Of a DNA stretch of 64,000 nucleotides, positions 8,739-18,155 are shown one piece after another. Below the pieces are notes generated by a model. The model did no database searches and had not been told where the DNA came from. It saw only the letters and a program-made list of their open reading frames with translations. The translations under genes and the position numbers were made by a program. This DNA comes from Paenibacillus sp. FJAT-26967 (GTDB lineage Bacteria > Bacillota > Bacilli > Paenibacillales > NBRC-103111): assembly GCF_001541095.1 (NCBI RefSeq), contig NZ_LMXH01000002.1:969024-1033023 (forward strand), written 5' to 3'. Within the stretch, counting starts at the first letter, position 1. The number at the start of each line of letters is the position of its first letter.

Positions 8739-9620
8739 TTAACATGAAGTTCTCATTTCATATAATTGAGAAATTGTATGGTCAAGTCTTTCTTTAATGA
8801 GAATCGCATTTGCATAACGAGCTGGAATACCTTCATAGCTATAATAAATACCTGCCAACCCACCGGCAATGGCACCGATCGTATCCGAGTCACCGCCTAG
8901 ATTTGCTGCCTTCTGCACGACTTCTTCAAAATTGGCTGTATGAAGCAAAATATAGAGAACCCATCGGAAAGTATGTACGATAAACCCGCTCGGCGGACAA
9001 TCCGGCAGCGCTTCTAAATGTTCTTCGTATTCACTTCCTTTAACCTCAGCCTTAATAGACGTTCCTAAGTCTTCCCCTTGCAGTAGACGGTGAGCGATTC
9101 GATTGTACATGACGCAGACTTCGGCACACCTGGGATCATAATGCGTCATTCGAGACTGCATGATCGTCACTCGATCGAGATCGGCTAGCTCCTTATAAGC
9201 CAGCGCCACCGGCAGGCACCGCATGAGCGATCCATTCCCGGCGCTTTGCCCCAAGTCCATATGAGCAACAAAAGCTGTTTCAAACCAGTCTCCTTCATAT
9301 TTTCCAAAAACATGACGAATGATGTTTCCTATATCTTTCGGCCGCGTTCGGTACCATTCCATAAAAAAATGCCCGATCGCTTCTACAGGCTCCTCCGCAT
9401 TTTCAAGTATCCCGTCAGCTGCGCCAAGCGTCATCATCGTATCGTCGGTTACTTCTCCCGGTTCCAGGTTCCATACTCCGCCACCGATGATTTCCGTCAA
9501 GTAACCATACTTTTCCTTGATCTCCCGCTCCGTCATAAATTCAGTGGTTCCGCCAAGAGCGTCTCCTACAGCCACACCATACATTCCACCCTTGATGCGG
9601 TCCATTAACATATTATCCAT
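8739..9620 (-). CDS. ADP-ribosylglycohydrolase (DraG family)
   Basis: 293 residues covering the whole family domain. Metal-binding and catalytic motifs are present in order: RIKGGMYGVAVGDALGGTTE near the N-terminus, EVTDDTMMTLGAADGI (TDDT, binuclear Mg site), SAGNGSLMRCLPVAL, and ANLGGDSDTIGAIAGGLAG (second metal-ligand cluster). The enzyme is expected to hydrolyse ADP-ribose from proteins or small adducts in the cytoplasm. No ADP-ribosyltransferase gene is nearby, so the substrate is open. The start has no ideal ribosome site. The internal Met at residues 4 or 6 are alternatives. Confidence 0.88.
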   Translation of the reverse strand: MDNMLMDRIKGGMYGVAVGDALGGTTEFMTEREIKEKYGYLTEIIGGGVWNLEPGEVTDDTMMTLGAADGILENAEEPVEAIGHFFMEWYRTRPKDIGNIIRHVFGKYEGDWFETAFVAHMDLGQSAGNGSLMRCLPVALAYKELADLDRVTIMQSRMTHYDPRCAEVCVMYNRIAHRLLQGEDLGTSIKAEVKGSEYEEHLEALPDCPPSGFIVHTFRWVLYILLHTANFEEVVQKAANLGGDSDTIGAIAGGLAGIYYSYEGIPARYANAILIKERLDHTISQLYEMRTSC

Positions 9621-9734
9621 TTCACTCCCCCGTTCTGTCCCTACTTACTTAGAAAATAATGTAACATTTTTTATAGCAGATGATAAGAATAGATTGCAAC
9701 AATTCAATACTTTCTCTTTTTGCCAACAAATATG

Positions 9735-9760
9735 AAAAAGGACAACATAATGCGTTGTCC
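9735..9760 (-). terminator. Hairpin terminator of the GH84 gene
   Basis: GGACAAC (9740-9746) pairs with GTTGTCC (9754-9760). On the minus strand the stem is followed by CTTTTTC, a U run. It lies about 90 bases beyond the stop of the GH84 gene. Confidence 0.65.
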
Positions 9761-9848
9761 CTAAGTTCAAACCTAACCTTCTTAATTCGAGGGATGGATC
9801 CCTAATATAGAAGAAATAGACCTTGTGATAACTGCTGGAAATGTGCCT

Positions 9849-12800
9849 TTAGATCGGAATAATTTCATGGATGACAGGTTTCAAGGGTCCCGACCACTCC
9901 AGCTTGATCTCCAGAACATGCGCATAGTCAGCAACATTAATGAGGTTGTAGGCTTGAGATAGCTGACCTACTTGATGCCATCCTTGCTCATCTCTGATGG
10001 ATACCTTTGCATTAGAGATTGCCGTCGGACTTTGCAAAACAAGAATTTGACTCAAATCAGTATACTTGAACACCTTATAATTCATGATACCTGTCAGCAA
10101 ATTACCCTTAGGAGTGTAGTAGGAAGATAATTTATGATCAGCTGCATAAATGGCTTCATGATCCGAATCACCCAGGGGCTGCGCAGAAACAAAGGGACTT
10201 TCCGTTCCCGGCTTGGCAATACCCTCATTGACCAAAATTTCATTCAGTGCAAGCCAGCCTGGTCTATCAATCGTCGTGTATAATCGGATGTATCTGGCAG
10301 GTTTATTATTAACCTGCACTCTTTTATATCGGTAGGGAGCGACGTGTTCAGGGAAATTCAGACTTCGATCCGACGGATTGTTAAAAGTATGAATCGTCTC
10401 CCAGTTGACTCCGTCAACGGAAAGCTGAAGAACTCCCTCCCGGAAATAGTCAATTTCACCATCGTTGATGACAACGCCGGCATTCTGCACATTCACTATA
10501 CCACCCAGATCTACTTGAACCTTTCTTCCCGGGGTCTGACGTCCGTTAAACCATACCTTTCCATCTATTTTCCCGTCATAGACGGCTGCCAACGTACCCG
10601 AATAAATACCATCATAATTATGCGTAACTACAGGATCAACGAACTTTTGGAATATCACCTGCAAGCTAGTCAAGTTAAAGGTTATCGGCTGCTGGGATTT
10701 ATTAATGAGCCGCAAATAGGCTGCACTTGGATAAGAACTGCCTCCCGGTGTCACCTCCTGCCATTCTACCCCGTTCTTGGACGATTCGAGTACAGCTGAG
10801 TTATTGGAACGGCTCAAGGTCAGCCCTGAAATATTTTCAATAGTGGGTAACTTGATCCCGACATACTGATTAAATTGCAGCGAGATATTGTTTAAATTCG
10901 ATAGTTCAACGGCTCCTTCTGAAGAGATAACGGCTGCATCGTTTAACGAAGGCACATTCGTATATACCCCTGCTTTTCCATTGCCCGCATTTACGGTATA
11001 TTCTCTTACCGCTGTCCACAGATCTGGTTTTCCTCCCGGAATTCCGGCATGCGTCAAGCGATATCTGACATATCTGGCGTTTATATCAAGTCCCTTGACC
11101 ACGACGCGGTAACCTGAACGTTCCGCTCCGATCGCGGTCCAATTCTGCTTATCCGATGAGTATTCTAATATTCCCTTTTGAAAAATATCATGATCCGTAT
11201 CTGTTCTACCTTGGATGATATCAATATCGCTTACTTTGATCGATTTGCCAAAATCAACGCCATACCAATCCCCATTCTTTTGAAGCGTCTGATTATAAAA
11301 ATAAGTACTCGCGTCTTCATCCACCATATTTTTCAATGTCGCAAATGAGCCGAAAGAACTGATCGGAATCGGCTTGATATACGCCGGATCTAAAGAAGCA
11401 TAAATACTCTGGTCCAGCTTCTGAATCAATTCATTTGCAAAGGGGACTAAACGCTTGGTACCCGCTTCAACCACTAAAGACTGATCGTTAAGCACATTTC
11501 TTGTGAATTTCTTCGATTCAGACATGGCTTGTGTCGCTTTGGCAAGTCCCTCCCATGCTGCGTTAAGGTTATTGTTCTGCAAGGCCAGGACGGATTGAAC
11601 CGCATATTTATCGGCCAGTACAACTTGGTTCAGGCAGTTGAGCCAGGGCTCGATCTCTTCCTTTAGGTTCAGATTCTGATTCTTTGCTTTGAATCCTTGA
11701 ATCGCGTTTATAATACGATCAAATTCTCCCAGTAGGTCCGCCCCAATCCCGGAATCGGAAGCTCCGCTCGAATAGGCGCTTAAAAAAGCTTCCAGCTTGG
11801 TTTTCAAATTCTCCGATTCACCAAATACAACACCGCGTCCATTCGGCGAAGGGTCGCTCATGTGATAAGCTATCGTGTTATATTCGGATGCAGCCTCAGG
11901 GGCGATATACTTGAAGGAATCAAGCCAACTTTGCTCACTATTGAACGCATCCACATTCCATGTGTAATCCGCTACTCCGAACAGCGCTATCTTGGAAAGC
12001 TCCGACTGTTCCAGCGGATTAGAGACGATACCCGAAAAATTATGAGTTCCCGGTTGTAACATCTCCACTTTCCCTAATAAAAGCTCGTTCTTCTTATATC
12101 CGTTAACCGGATAATTTAACCAGATGTAAGGGTCTCGGCCGATTTCATTCTTTACCCACTGATTATCCGTGGTGTTCACGCTTCCGATGACATCTTTTCC
12201 CGTCCACATGATTTCGACATTTCCCGGGACAGCTTTTAAGGCTTGGAGATAGGGCTTTCCACTAGTTCCTGTCCAGGCCTGATTGTAAAAGGGAGGACAA
12301 TAGATTAATGGTTTCGCATCCCCTTTTGAGGTCACCCAATTGGCTACATCGGTAACAAGCTTCACATGCTTATCTTTGTCCGTCAAGGATTGCGCCGTGC
12401 TGATATCATCCATAAACAGTCCAAATTGACGAACCCCGACACTGTATAGCTGCTCCAGCTTAGTTAATAACGTTTGCAGCTCGGAATCATAATTGTTCCA
12501 ATTGATCATGCTGAAGCCGGGATGAATCGCCCAAATGAAATGCGTCTTCGATTCACGTCCTACATCCACTAATTGCTTCACCTTCGCCAACTCTGCTGCC
12601 GGATACAAGGTCCGCCATGCCGAATTATGGTAAGGGTCATCTTTAGGAGCAAATATATACGAATTCATTTTGAGTTGGCCGCCGAACCGCATTAAGTTCA
12701 TACGATCCTCATGAGACCAAGGAATGCCATAGAATCCCTCGATGAAACCTCTCCACTTGGCGTCGGCATAATCCTCATACTTCACCGTTAATAAGTCTTT

Positions 12801-13313
12801 GCCAGGAATTTGATCGAAGATCATCTTTAATGTCGCCAGCGCATAATAGGCGGCGGTTGATCCCCCCAGGACAGCTATAGTGCCGTTAATTTCAATATTC
12901 TTATCTATTGATAGTACATAGGCATCTTTTTTGGTAAAAAGCGAGGCATCATAAGAGATATTATTCTTAAAATAGGAGTCTACGGTGCCGTTTGATCCTT
13001 CCGTTCCGAGCAGAATATTCGTTTTGTTCGGAACAACCGTGTTAGATTCGGTCGCATGAATCGATTTGGAATCCAGGATCTGATAGAGGAAATTACGTGT
13101 GTAGATATCGATCCCATTTTCAATGACAAGATACACCTCATCCGTCACAGTAAAGTGATTTCCCAAGTACGTCTGCTTGTGAGGGATTGGATAAATTTCA
13201 TAAGGTTCCTGATTCGGTGCAGATGCTTCCACGGTCTCGGTACCTAACCCATTGACTACTCCTCCTACAATCATAATTACAGTAATCATGAGGCTAAGAA
13301 ATCTTTGCAGCAT
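9849..13313 (-). CDS. Secreted GH84 beta-N-acetylglucosaminidase with discoidin-type domains
   Basis: 1154 residues. A signal peptide (residues 1-31, ending VEASA) is followed by a GH20b-like N-terminal domain (about 35-180). The GH84 catalytic barrel (about 185-480) has WRGFIEGFYGIPWSHEDR, NSYIFAPKDDPYH and the paired catalytic aspartates in FMDDIS (Asp302 and Asp303). A helical region follows, then at least two F5/8 type C-like modules (SSFGSFATLKNMVDEDASTY near 690, and a second near 930-1060). The protein should release beta-linked GlcNAc from host glycoproteins, mucin or chitin fragments outside the cell. GGGAG precedes the ATG. It is a monocistronic unit with a terminator. Confidence 0.9.
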   Translation of the reverse strand: MLQRFLSLMITVIMIVGGVVNGLGTETVEASAPNQEPYEIYPIPHKQTYLGNHFTVTDEVYLVIENGIDIYTRNFLYQILDSKSIHATESNTVVPNKTNILLGTEGSNGTVDSYFKNNISYDASLFTKKDAYVLSIDKNIEINGTIAVLGGSTAAYYALATLKMIFDQIPGKDLLTVKYEDYADAKWRGFIEGFYGIPWSHEDRMNLMRFGGQLKMNSYIFAPKDDPYHNSAWRTLYPAAELAKVKQLVDVGRESKTHFIWAIHPGFSMINWNNYDSELQTLLTKLEQLYSVGVRQFGLFMDDISTAQSLTDKDKHVKLVTDVANWVTSKGDAKPLIYCPPFYNQAWTGTSGKPYLQALKAVPGNVEIMWTGKDVIGSVNTTDNQWVKNEIGRDPYIWLNYPVNGYKKNELLLGKVEMLQPGTHNFSGIVSNPLEQSELSKIALFGVADYTWNVDAFNSEQSWLDSFKYIAPEAASEYNTIAYHMSDPSPNGRGVVFGESENLKTKLEAFLSAYSSGASDSGIGADLLGEFDRIINAIQGFKAKNQNLNLKEEIEPWLNCLNQVVLADKYAVQSVLALQNNNLNAAWEGLAKATQAMSESKKFTRNVLNDQSLVVEAGTKRLVPFANELIQKLDQSIYASLDPAYIKPIPISSFGSFATLKNMVDEDASTYFYNQTLQKNGDWYGVDFGKSIKVSDIDIIQGRTDTDHDIFQKGILEYSSDKQNWTAIGAERSGYRVVVKGLDINARYVRYRLTHAGIPGGKPDLWTAVREYTVNAGNGKAGVYTNVPSLNDAAVISSEGAVELSNLNNISLQFNQYVGIKLPTIENISGLTLSRSNNSAVLESSKNGVEWQEVTPGGSSYPSAAYLRLINKSQQPITFNLTSLQVIFQKFVDPVVTHNYDGIYSGTLAAVYDGKIDGKVWFNGRQTPGRKVQVDLGGIVNVQNAGVVINDGEIDYFREGVLQLSVDGVNWETIHTFNNPSDRSLNFPEHVAPYRYKRVQVNNKPARYIRLYTTIDRPGWLALNEILVNEGIAKPGTESPFVSAQPLGDSDHEAIYAADHKLSSYYTPKGNLLTGIMNYKVFKYTDLSQILVLQSPTAISNAKVSIRDEQGWHQVGQLSQAYNLINVADYAHVLEIKLEWSGPLKPVIHEIIPI

Positions 13314-13548
13314 GCTCGAATCACTCCCTGGTTCTATTTAATTGCAGCTCCAATAACTCAGCATACTCTACTTTTCCAATAAATATGATCGGATTTATAA
13401 GTGCAATAATGCAAAGCCCAACTAAGATTCACTGGCGACTTCGTCGCACTGAATCAAACTCAACCATTCCGTGGATTTCCTCCCGCATCGAACGGATTAA
13501 TCTACTTCTAGGCTAATTCACCTGCCCGCAAGCATTTTGGGAAATGCT
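13314..13548. other. Intergenic gap before the GH84 gene
   Basis: Together with the adjacent terminator, this gap of about 330 bases (13314-13641) holds the GH84 promoter on the minus strand. A short hairpin, GCGACTTCGTCGC, lies near 13437. No gene or clear operator was seen. Confidence 0.4.
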
Positions 13549-13577
13549 AAAAAGAGCAGCCTAAGCATGCTCTTTTG
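13549..13577 (-). terminator. Bidirectional hairpin terminator after the ABC-ATPase gene
   Basis: AAAAGAGCA (13550-13558) and TGCTCTTTT (13568-13576) make a 9-bp perfect stem with A/T runs on both sides. It lies 65 bases past the stop of the minus-strand ATPase gene. Confidence 0.7.
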
Positions 13578-13641
13578 TTGGTCTATTCTCTTATCATCTT
13601 ACAGAAGTTGCCAAACGCTAAAATCGAAAAGGACAGGGTCA

Positions 13642-15288
13642 CTAGGCTGGATCAGATTCGCCAGTTCTGGCAATAAAGGGCCCAAAATTTATATGCTTCA
13701 TTCGGTTTAGAACAGAACATACTTCATGAATTCTTGGTAATTCAAGCCATCTTTCGAAACCGGGAAAAAAGGAAGAAAATACAAGATCTACTCCCTCCCT
13801 CTCCATATCTTCTAGAGCTTTTTTGATTTTTTCATAAAGTAAGATGTGGCGTTCCTGATTACTTATTGCGATTTTTCGAATTAAAAAAGCAATAGCTGCA
13901 AGCTGGGCGGGTGATGTGATATTGTAAAGCCCTCTGATGTCTATTTGTTCGTCACCTAACATCATGTACCCCATGGTTGAAACGATCAGCTTCTCCGTAC
14001 CACTGCCTTGCGGGTAGCTCGAAAAGCGATCGGTTATTATTTTTCTTTCTATCTCCCATTTTGTAAAGGAGATCCGTTCGCGTGGTTTGTCCGGTTCGCA
14101 TAATTTTTTGGCTTCCTGGGTTACGTTTTTGGGAACAAAATTGTCCAGTAGAATGATTTGATCGGCAACGGATAAAAATTCACCGCTACCTCCAATAACA
14201 AGGACGGAAGACACGCCAACCGCCTCATAAAGCTCCCTGACACGTTCCGTAAAAGGTGTAATGGGTTCGCGCTTGATTAATGAGCGCATTTTGATATCTT
14301 GGATCACAAAGTTCGTCGCGCTTCTGTCTTCATCAATAAGAAGAAGCTTGCACCCGAAGTTGATGGCTTCCATAATATTGGCGGCTTGAGATGTGGAGCC
14401 AGAGGCGTAGTCAGTCGAAAATTGTTCAGCCGATCCATTGGGTATCCATTTTATAAAAGGCGTAATATTGATGTTTTTTATGGGACGGCCTTCCTCCGCG
14501 GATATTTCCATTGCACTTTGATCTGTAATCACAAGTTCTCTTCCGTCGCCTATGATGTGATTGTAAATCGCCGAATTTAGAGCATCCAGCAAGGTGCTTT
14601 TACCCGAATAACCGCCACCGGTAATGACCGTCACACCATGCTTTATTCCCATTCCCCGCAAACCGCAAATTTCAACTTCATCCTCTTCCGGGGATGTAAA
14701 AGGCAAGGCATTCTCCAGTGGCCCGCTGTCGTCTTTATTTCTCGGCAAAATGCTTCCATTAGCAATAAACGCGCAATAATCGCTGGTTTTCAGCCAGTCG
14801 CGAATCCTATTTTGTTTTTTTGACAGTACGCAGGCAGCATTTAATTTGATGAGATCAAACTTGACTATAAACTTCTCCACTTCTTTTGGAAGCATTTTGC
14901 AGAGCATACGCATAGCTTTATCATTATTCCTGAATGGAAGTTGAACGGTAATCATTAAGCATAGATACCATTTTTCCGAGATGACTTCGACATTAGATGC
15001 ATTACGCTGCAGCACCACATTGGTTGGACGAAAACAATAATAAGCACCATTTTCTTTATCGGGACGTGACCGGTTATAAATCAATTCATTTAATGCCACA
15101 ATATGAGGTACCCATTCTCTTAATGCAAAATCGGAAAGAACCACTTGATCCCTATTTTCATCTAGGCCGAGACGATCAAAAGGTATTTTTATGATGATGC
15201 ATGGTTTATCCAGTGTGAGTTTATGTGTCCGTTCTATGCAATAGGCGACATCATGATTCCAATAGGTCGGGTCGGGTTCATAAATCAT
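13642..15288 (-). CDS. ABC-class ATPase domain protein (PF09818/COG3044-like), divergent
   Basis: 548 residues from the ATG at 15288. Motifs present are Walker A GGGYSGKST (about residue 224), the linker TDYASGSTSQA, Walker B CKLLLIDEDRSATNF, and the switch region VLVIGGSGEFLSVADQIILL. This order is characteristic of the predicted ABC-class ATPases of unknown function. No ribosome site precedes the ATG. The same frame stays open upstream and reads KRLAQYFRSLQSGQSSYG back to an ATT codon at about 15348, so the real N-terminus is probably longer. It uses either a non-AUG start or a frame damaged by one base. The cellular role is not known. Confidence 0.8.
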   Translation of the reverse strand: MIYEPDPTYWNHDVAYCIERTHKLTLDKPCIIIKIPFDRLGLDENRDQVVLSDFALREWVPHIVALNELIYNRSRPDKENGAYYCFRPTNVVLQRNASNVEVISEKWYLCLMITVQLPFRNNDKAMRMLCKMLPKEVEKFIVKFDLIKLNAACVLSKKQNRIRDWLKTSDYCAFIANGSILPRNKDDSGPLENALPFTSPEEDEVEICGLRGMGIKHGVTVITGGGYSGKSTLLDALNSAIYNHIIGDGRELVITDQSAMEISAEEGRPIKNINITPFIKWIPNGSAEQFSTDYASGSTSQAANIMEAINFGCKLLLIDEDRSATNFVIQDIKMRSLIKREPITPFTERVRELYEAVGVSSVLVIGGSGEFLSVADQIILLDNFVPKNVTQEAKKLCEPDKPRERISFTKWEIERKIITDRFSSYPQGSGTEKLIVSTMGYMMLGDEQIDIRGLYNITSPAQLAAIAFLIRKIAISNQERHILLYEKIKKALEDMEREGVDLVFSSFFPGFERWLELPRIHEVCSVLNRMKHINFGPFIARTGESDPA

Positions 15289-15638
15289 CCCATATGAGGA
15301 CTGTCCGGATTGTAAGGAGCGAAAATATTGAGCGAGTCTTTTAATAAAGCATCATCCTTTCCTGTTGGGCAGGTGGTGAAAAAACGGTGAATAGCGGGAA
15401 GCGATGTCGCAGTTGAAGCGAGTTCTCAAGAAGGGGGGCCCCTATCCTTTGGAAAAACGTAACGACGAGATAGTGCGACTCCCAATCTCCGAGTATGAGT
15501 CTGCTCAAACATAAACCGGCGGTGTTTGATTTTTTTCGCATAAAACAAATTGCTTCCTATGTCATTTAATTTCAACCTTATTCCCCCAAACCATTAATCA
15601 CTATTATTGCCTTGACCGACCTTTTGTCTAAAAAAATA

Positions 15639-15665
15639 ACAGCCACTCCATAAGTGGCTGTCATA
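15639..15665 (-). terminator. Strong hairpin terminator for a short minus-strand transcript
   Basis: ACAGCCACT (15639-15647) pairs with AGTGGCTGT (15653-15661), nine perfect pairs. On the minus strand the stem is followed by TATTTTTTTAG. No long minus-strand gene lies between here and 16066, so it appears to end a small RNA or small-ORF transcript. Confidence 0.65.
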
Positions 15666-15758
15666 GACCGGCAAAAGCTTAAACGCTCCTTCTGCCTAAA
15701 TATAAAAGCCCTGAGAGTGAATCCTACCCTCAAAGCCTAATGTGTTCGTAAAAAATAA

Positions 15759-15806
15759 CTAAAAAGAAAAAGGAGGATAAGACATGTATTTTTTTTGTTT
15801 TTTCAT
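15759..15806 (-). CDS. Candidate 15-residue peptide of a small-RNA or type I toxin-like locus
   Basis: The ATG at 15806 follows GAGGTGAGG with ideal spacing. The frame encodes MKKQKKYMSYPPFSF and stops at 15759. About 100 bases later the strong terminator at 15639-15661 ends the transcript. The peptide is cationic. It overlaps, on the other strand, a second small ORF with its own ribosome site. The whole unit is about 200 bases. No homologue is known to me, and the ORF could be fortuitous. Confidence 0.35.
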   Translation of the reverse strand: MKKQKKYMSYPPFSF

Positions 15807-15852
15807 TGTCCTCACCTCGTTATGGTTTAATTTTCCAGCTATATCACTATAA
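15784..15852 (+). CDS. Candidate 22-residue hydrophobic peptide, antisense to the cationic peptide
   Basis: AAAAAGGAGG (ending 15776) precedes the ATG at 15784 by seven bases. The peptide MYFFCFFIVLTSLWFNFPAI plus SL is almost entirely hydrophobic and could span or sit on the membrane, as small type I toxins do. It overlaps the minus-strand peptide ORF by 23 bases. A plus-strand -35-like TTGACC lies at 15613-15618. Both peptides are tentative. The rest of 15289-16066 holds no supported gene. Confidence 0.35.
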   Translation: MYFFCFFIVLTSLWFNFPAISL

Positions 15853-16069
15853 CATTAAGAACATCCCCAATACAGGGAAAGAATAATTATAATTAATTCA
15901 CATGAGTGCGTACTGTCCCTCCAACCGGTTCTCAACGTACATTAATGCCACTTTTCGCCTGCAAGGACGGCCTTTTTCATAAAACCTTAAAACAGCACTG
16001 ATCTTTCTATGACAAATGACAGGTATGGTAAGGAATGTAAAATAAATTCCGTTAACCGAGGAGGATATG

Positions 16070-17074
16070 ATGTCACGAAAAACGTTCCTCTCCGCCGCCC
16101 TGTCCCTGTCGCTTCTTGCCGTCACAGTAGTTCCTACCGCAGTCGTCGCGAAACCCGGCAAAGAGAAGCCGCTTCTCACTTTTCCAGTGATCAGCGATAT
16201 TCACATCCAGTCCTGGGATCCACGGTCGCATCAAAAGTTCAAGGCCGCCTTGTCCGACCTCCGGACGATCAATCCCGAGGCGGATGCGCTCGTGATCAAC
16301 GGAGATCTAACGAACGGCATGCCGGCGGATTACGCTAAGCTTAGCGAGCTCATGATAGAGAATGCGCATCCCCGCAAAGTGTTCTACACGATGGGCAACC
16401 ACGAATATTACAAAGCATGGATAGACAAGAAGGGCTCATGGAACGCGGATGCGTTTCCGAACGGTGAGACGGAGCAGGCATCCATCGGACGGTTTCTGCG
16501 TTTCTCCGGCGGCAAAAAGGTTTATGGCGATGAGGTCGTGAACGGCTTTCGCTTCATTTTCCTCGGCTCGGAGCAGTACCGGCAGTCGGACCCGGCTAAC
16601 CTGGAGGATGCCTGGCTATCGGCGGAACAGCTCCAATTTCTTGAAGCTTCCCTGCGCAAAGGAGCCGCCAGCGGCAAACCCGTCTTCGTCTTCCTCCATC
16701 AGCCGCTTCCAGGCACGGTATCCGGCACAAACTTCTGCTGCGTCAATAACCGGGCGATCGTTCAGCATGAGGAGTTGACAAAAATCCTCTCCGCATATCC
16801 CCAGGCGATTCTTTTCTCGGGTCATACCCACTGGGAGCTTAAACTGCCGGGCACCCTCGTCCGAGACAAGTTTACGATGGTGAACTCGTCTTCTGTCATC
16901 CAGCCCTGGACCGACAACGGAAACGGAGGCGAAATGCTTACGGGTCCGGAAGAAAGCGAGGGACTCTACGTCGAAGTCTACAAGGACAAAGTCAGCATTA
17001 AGGGACGCGACCTCTACCGGAAGCGCTGGATTCCCGAAGCCGACTTTACGATCCCCTGGAGCGTGAAAGATTAA
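16070..17074 (+). CDS. Secreted calcineurin-like metallophosphoesterase
   Basis: 334 residues from the second of two adjacent ATGs (16070), which has the better spacing from GAGGAGG. A signal peptide is present (LSAALSLSLLAVTVVPTAVVA, cleavage at about residue 27). The five metal-site motifs of the family appear in order: DIHI (residues 41-44 region), NGDLTNG, MGNHEYY, LHQPL and GHTHWEL. The enzyme is therefore predicted to be an exported, dimetal phosphoesterase. The substrate cannot be fixed from sequence. Extracellular nucleotides, phospholipids or teichoic-acid phosphates are possible. It is followed 190 bases later by the spermidine-synthase-like gene on the same strand. Confidence 0.85.
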   Translation: MSRKTFLSAALSLSLLAVTVVPTAVVAKPGKEKPLLTFPVISDIHIQSWDPRSHQKFKAALSDLRTINPEADALVINGDLTNGMPADYAKLSELMIENAHPRKVFYTMGNHEYYKAWIDKKGSWNADAFPNGETEQASIGRFLRFSGGKKVYGDEVVNGFRFIFLGSEQYRQSDPANLEDAWLSAEQLQFLEASLRKGAASGKPVFVFLHQPLPGTVSGTNFCCVNNRAIVQHEELTKILSAYPQAILFSGHTHWELKLPGTLVRDKFTMVNSSSVIQPWTDNGNGGEMLTGPEESEGLYVEVYKDKVSIKGRDLYRKRWIPEADFTIPWSVKD

Positions 17075-17273
17075 CAACTCGCTCTCCCGATCCACAGTTT
17101 TGTTGTGATTCCGCAGCATGCCTTCCCGCCTGCCGTCGGGAGGGCTTCCCGTTATCCGTTTCCCCAAAGGCAAGCTCCCTATGTTTACAAGCAGATGAAA
17201 TCGCCGCAATGGTATACTGATTAGGTCATATCCGGCACTTCCTACACGCCTGTCCTAAAGGAGAATGGACATT

Positions 17274-18017
17274 TTGCAGCTGCTATTTGAAGAAACCGGT
17301 CCCGATCGTGCGGTCCGCGTTTACGATACAAATGAACTATACGGTGAAAAAGGCCGCTTCCGGGTCCTCGAATTCGGCAACGATGCGATACAAGGCGCAC
17401 TTGATCTGAACCGTCCCGGGCGCATCCTGTTCGAATACCCCCGAGCCCTCATCCATCTCATGGACCTGAACCGGCCGGCTTTCGAAAATGTATTTATGAT
17501 CGGCCAAGGGATCGGGACTTTGCCCGGCCATTATCCGCAGAAGCGGTTTACTGTAGCGGAATACGATCCGTTGGTCGCCGAACTGAGCCGAACCTATTTC
17601 GGATACGATCGCAATCCTATCCACCTCGGCGACGGTCGTGAGATTCTGAGCGAGGAACCCGCAGCATCGTACGATTACGTAATCCTTGACGCTTTTACCG
17701 AACAAGGTACCCCCCGGCACTTGATCTCCCGGGAATTCTTCCGGCTTAGCCGGGACAAACTCCGTACGGACGGCGTCCTTCTGATGAATTTGTTCGGCAA
17801 AAGCGTGCACGACAAACAGATCGGCGCTGTTTACACGACGCTTGGTGATGCTTTTACTTGCCGAAAAGCGTTTTATCTGCCCTCGGAAGGATCCCGCGAC
17901 ACGCTCAATATTCTTTTGGCTGCAAGCAACGGCCCCCTAACCTGTCAAACCCGCCATATGGCCGGTTTTGTCGAATTTCAACCGGAACAGGGATATGTGA
18001 TAGCGGATCGTTTGTAA
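17274..18017 (+). CDS. Spermidine synthase-like methyltransferase-fold protein
   Basis: 247 residues from the TTG at 17274, nine bases after AAGGAG. An ATG at 17265 lies only one base from that site and is less likely. The Rossmann core is clear: FENVFMIGQGIGTLPGHYP (SAM-binding glycine loop), RFTVAEYDPLVAELSRTYFG (acidic loop), NPIHLGDGRE, and YDYVILDAFTEQGTPRHLIS, which matches the D-A/D-x-F segment of polyamine synthases. It has no N-terminal MFS domain. Many such stand-alone proteins are not true aminopropyltransferases, so the reaction is open. Confidence 0.72.
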   Translation: MQLLFEETGPDRAVRVYDTNELYGEKGRFRVLEFGNDAIQGALDLNRPGRILFEYPRALIHLMDLNRPAFENVFMIGQGIGTLPGHYPQKRFTVAEYDPLVAELSRTYFGYDRNPIHLGDGREILSEEPAASYDYVILDAFTEQGTPRHLISREFFRLSRDKLRTDGVLLMNLFGKSVHDKQIGAVYTTLGDAFTCRKAFYLPSEGSRDTLNILLAASNGPLTCQTRHMAGFVEFQPEQGYVIADRL

Positions 18018-18155
18018 CTACTTTGAGACCATTCTTTACGCGATTTGGTTTATGATGAAAGTAACAGCACGGCCGCACGTTTTAAATCGGTCCAGCGGGG
18101 TAAGAAACAGTACGAACATCCCATTCTAAATCATTTCCGCAAAGGGGTTACACAC

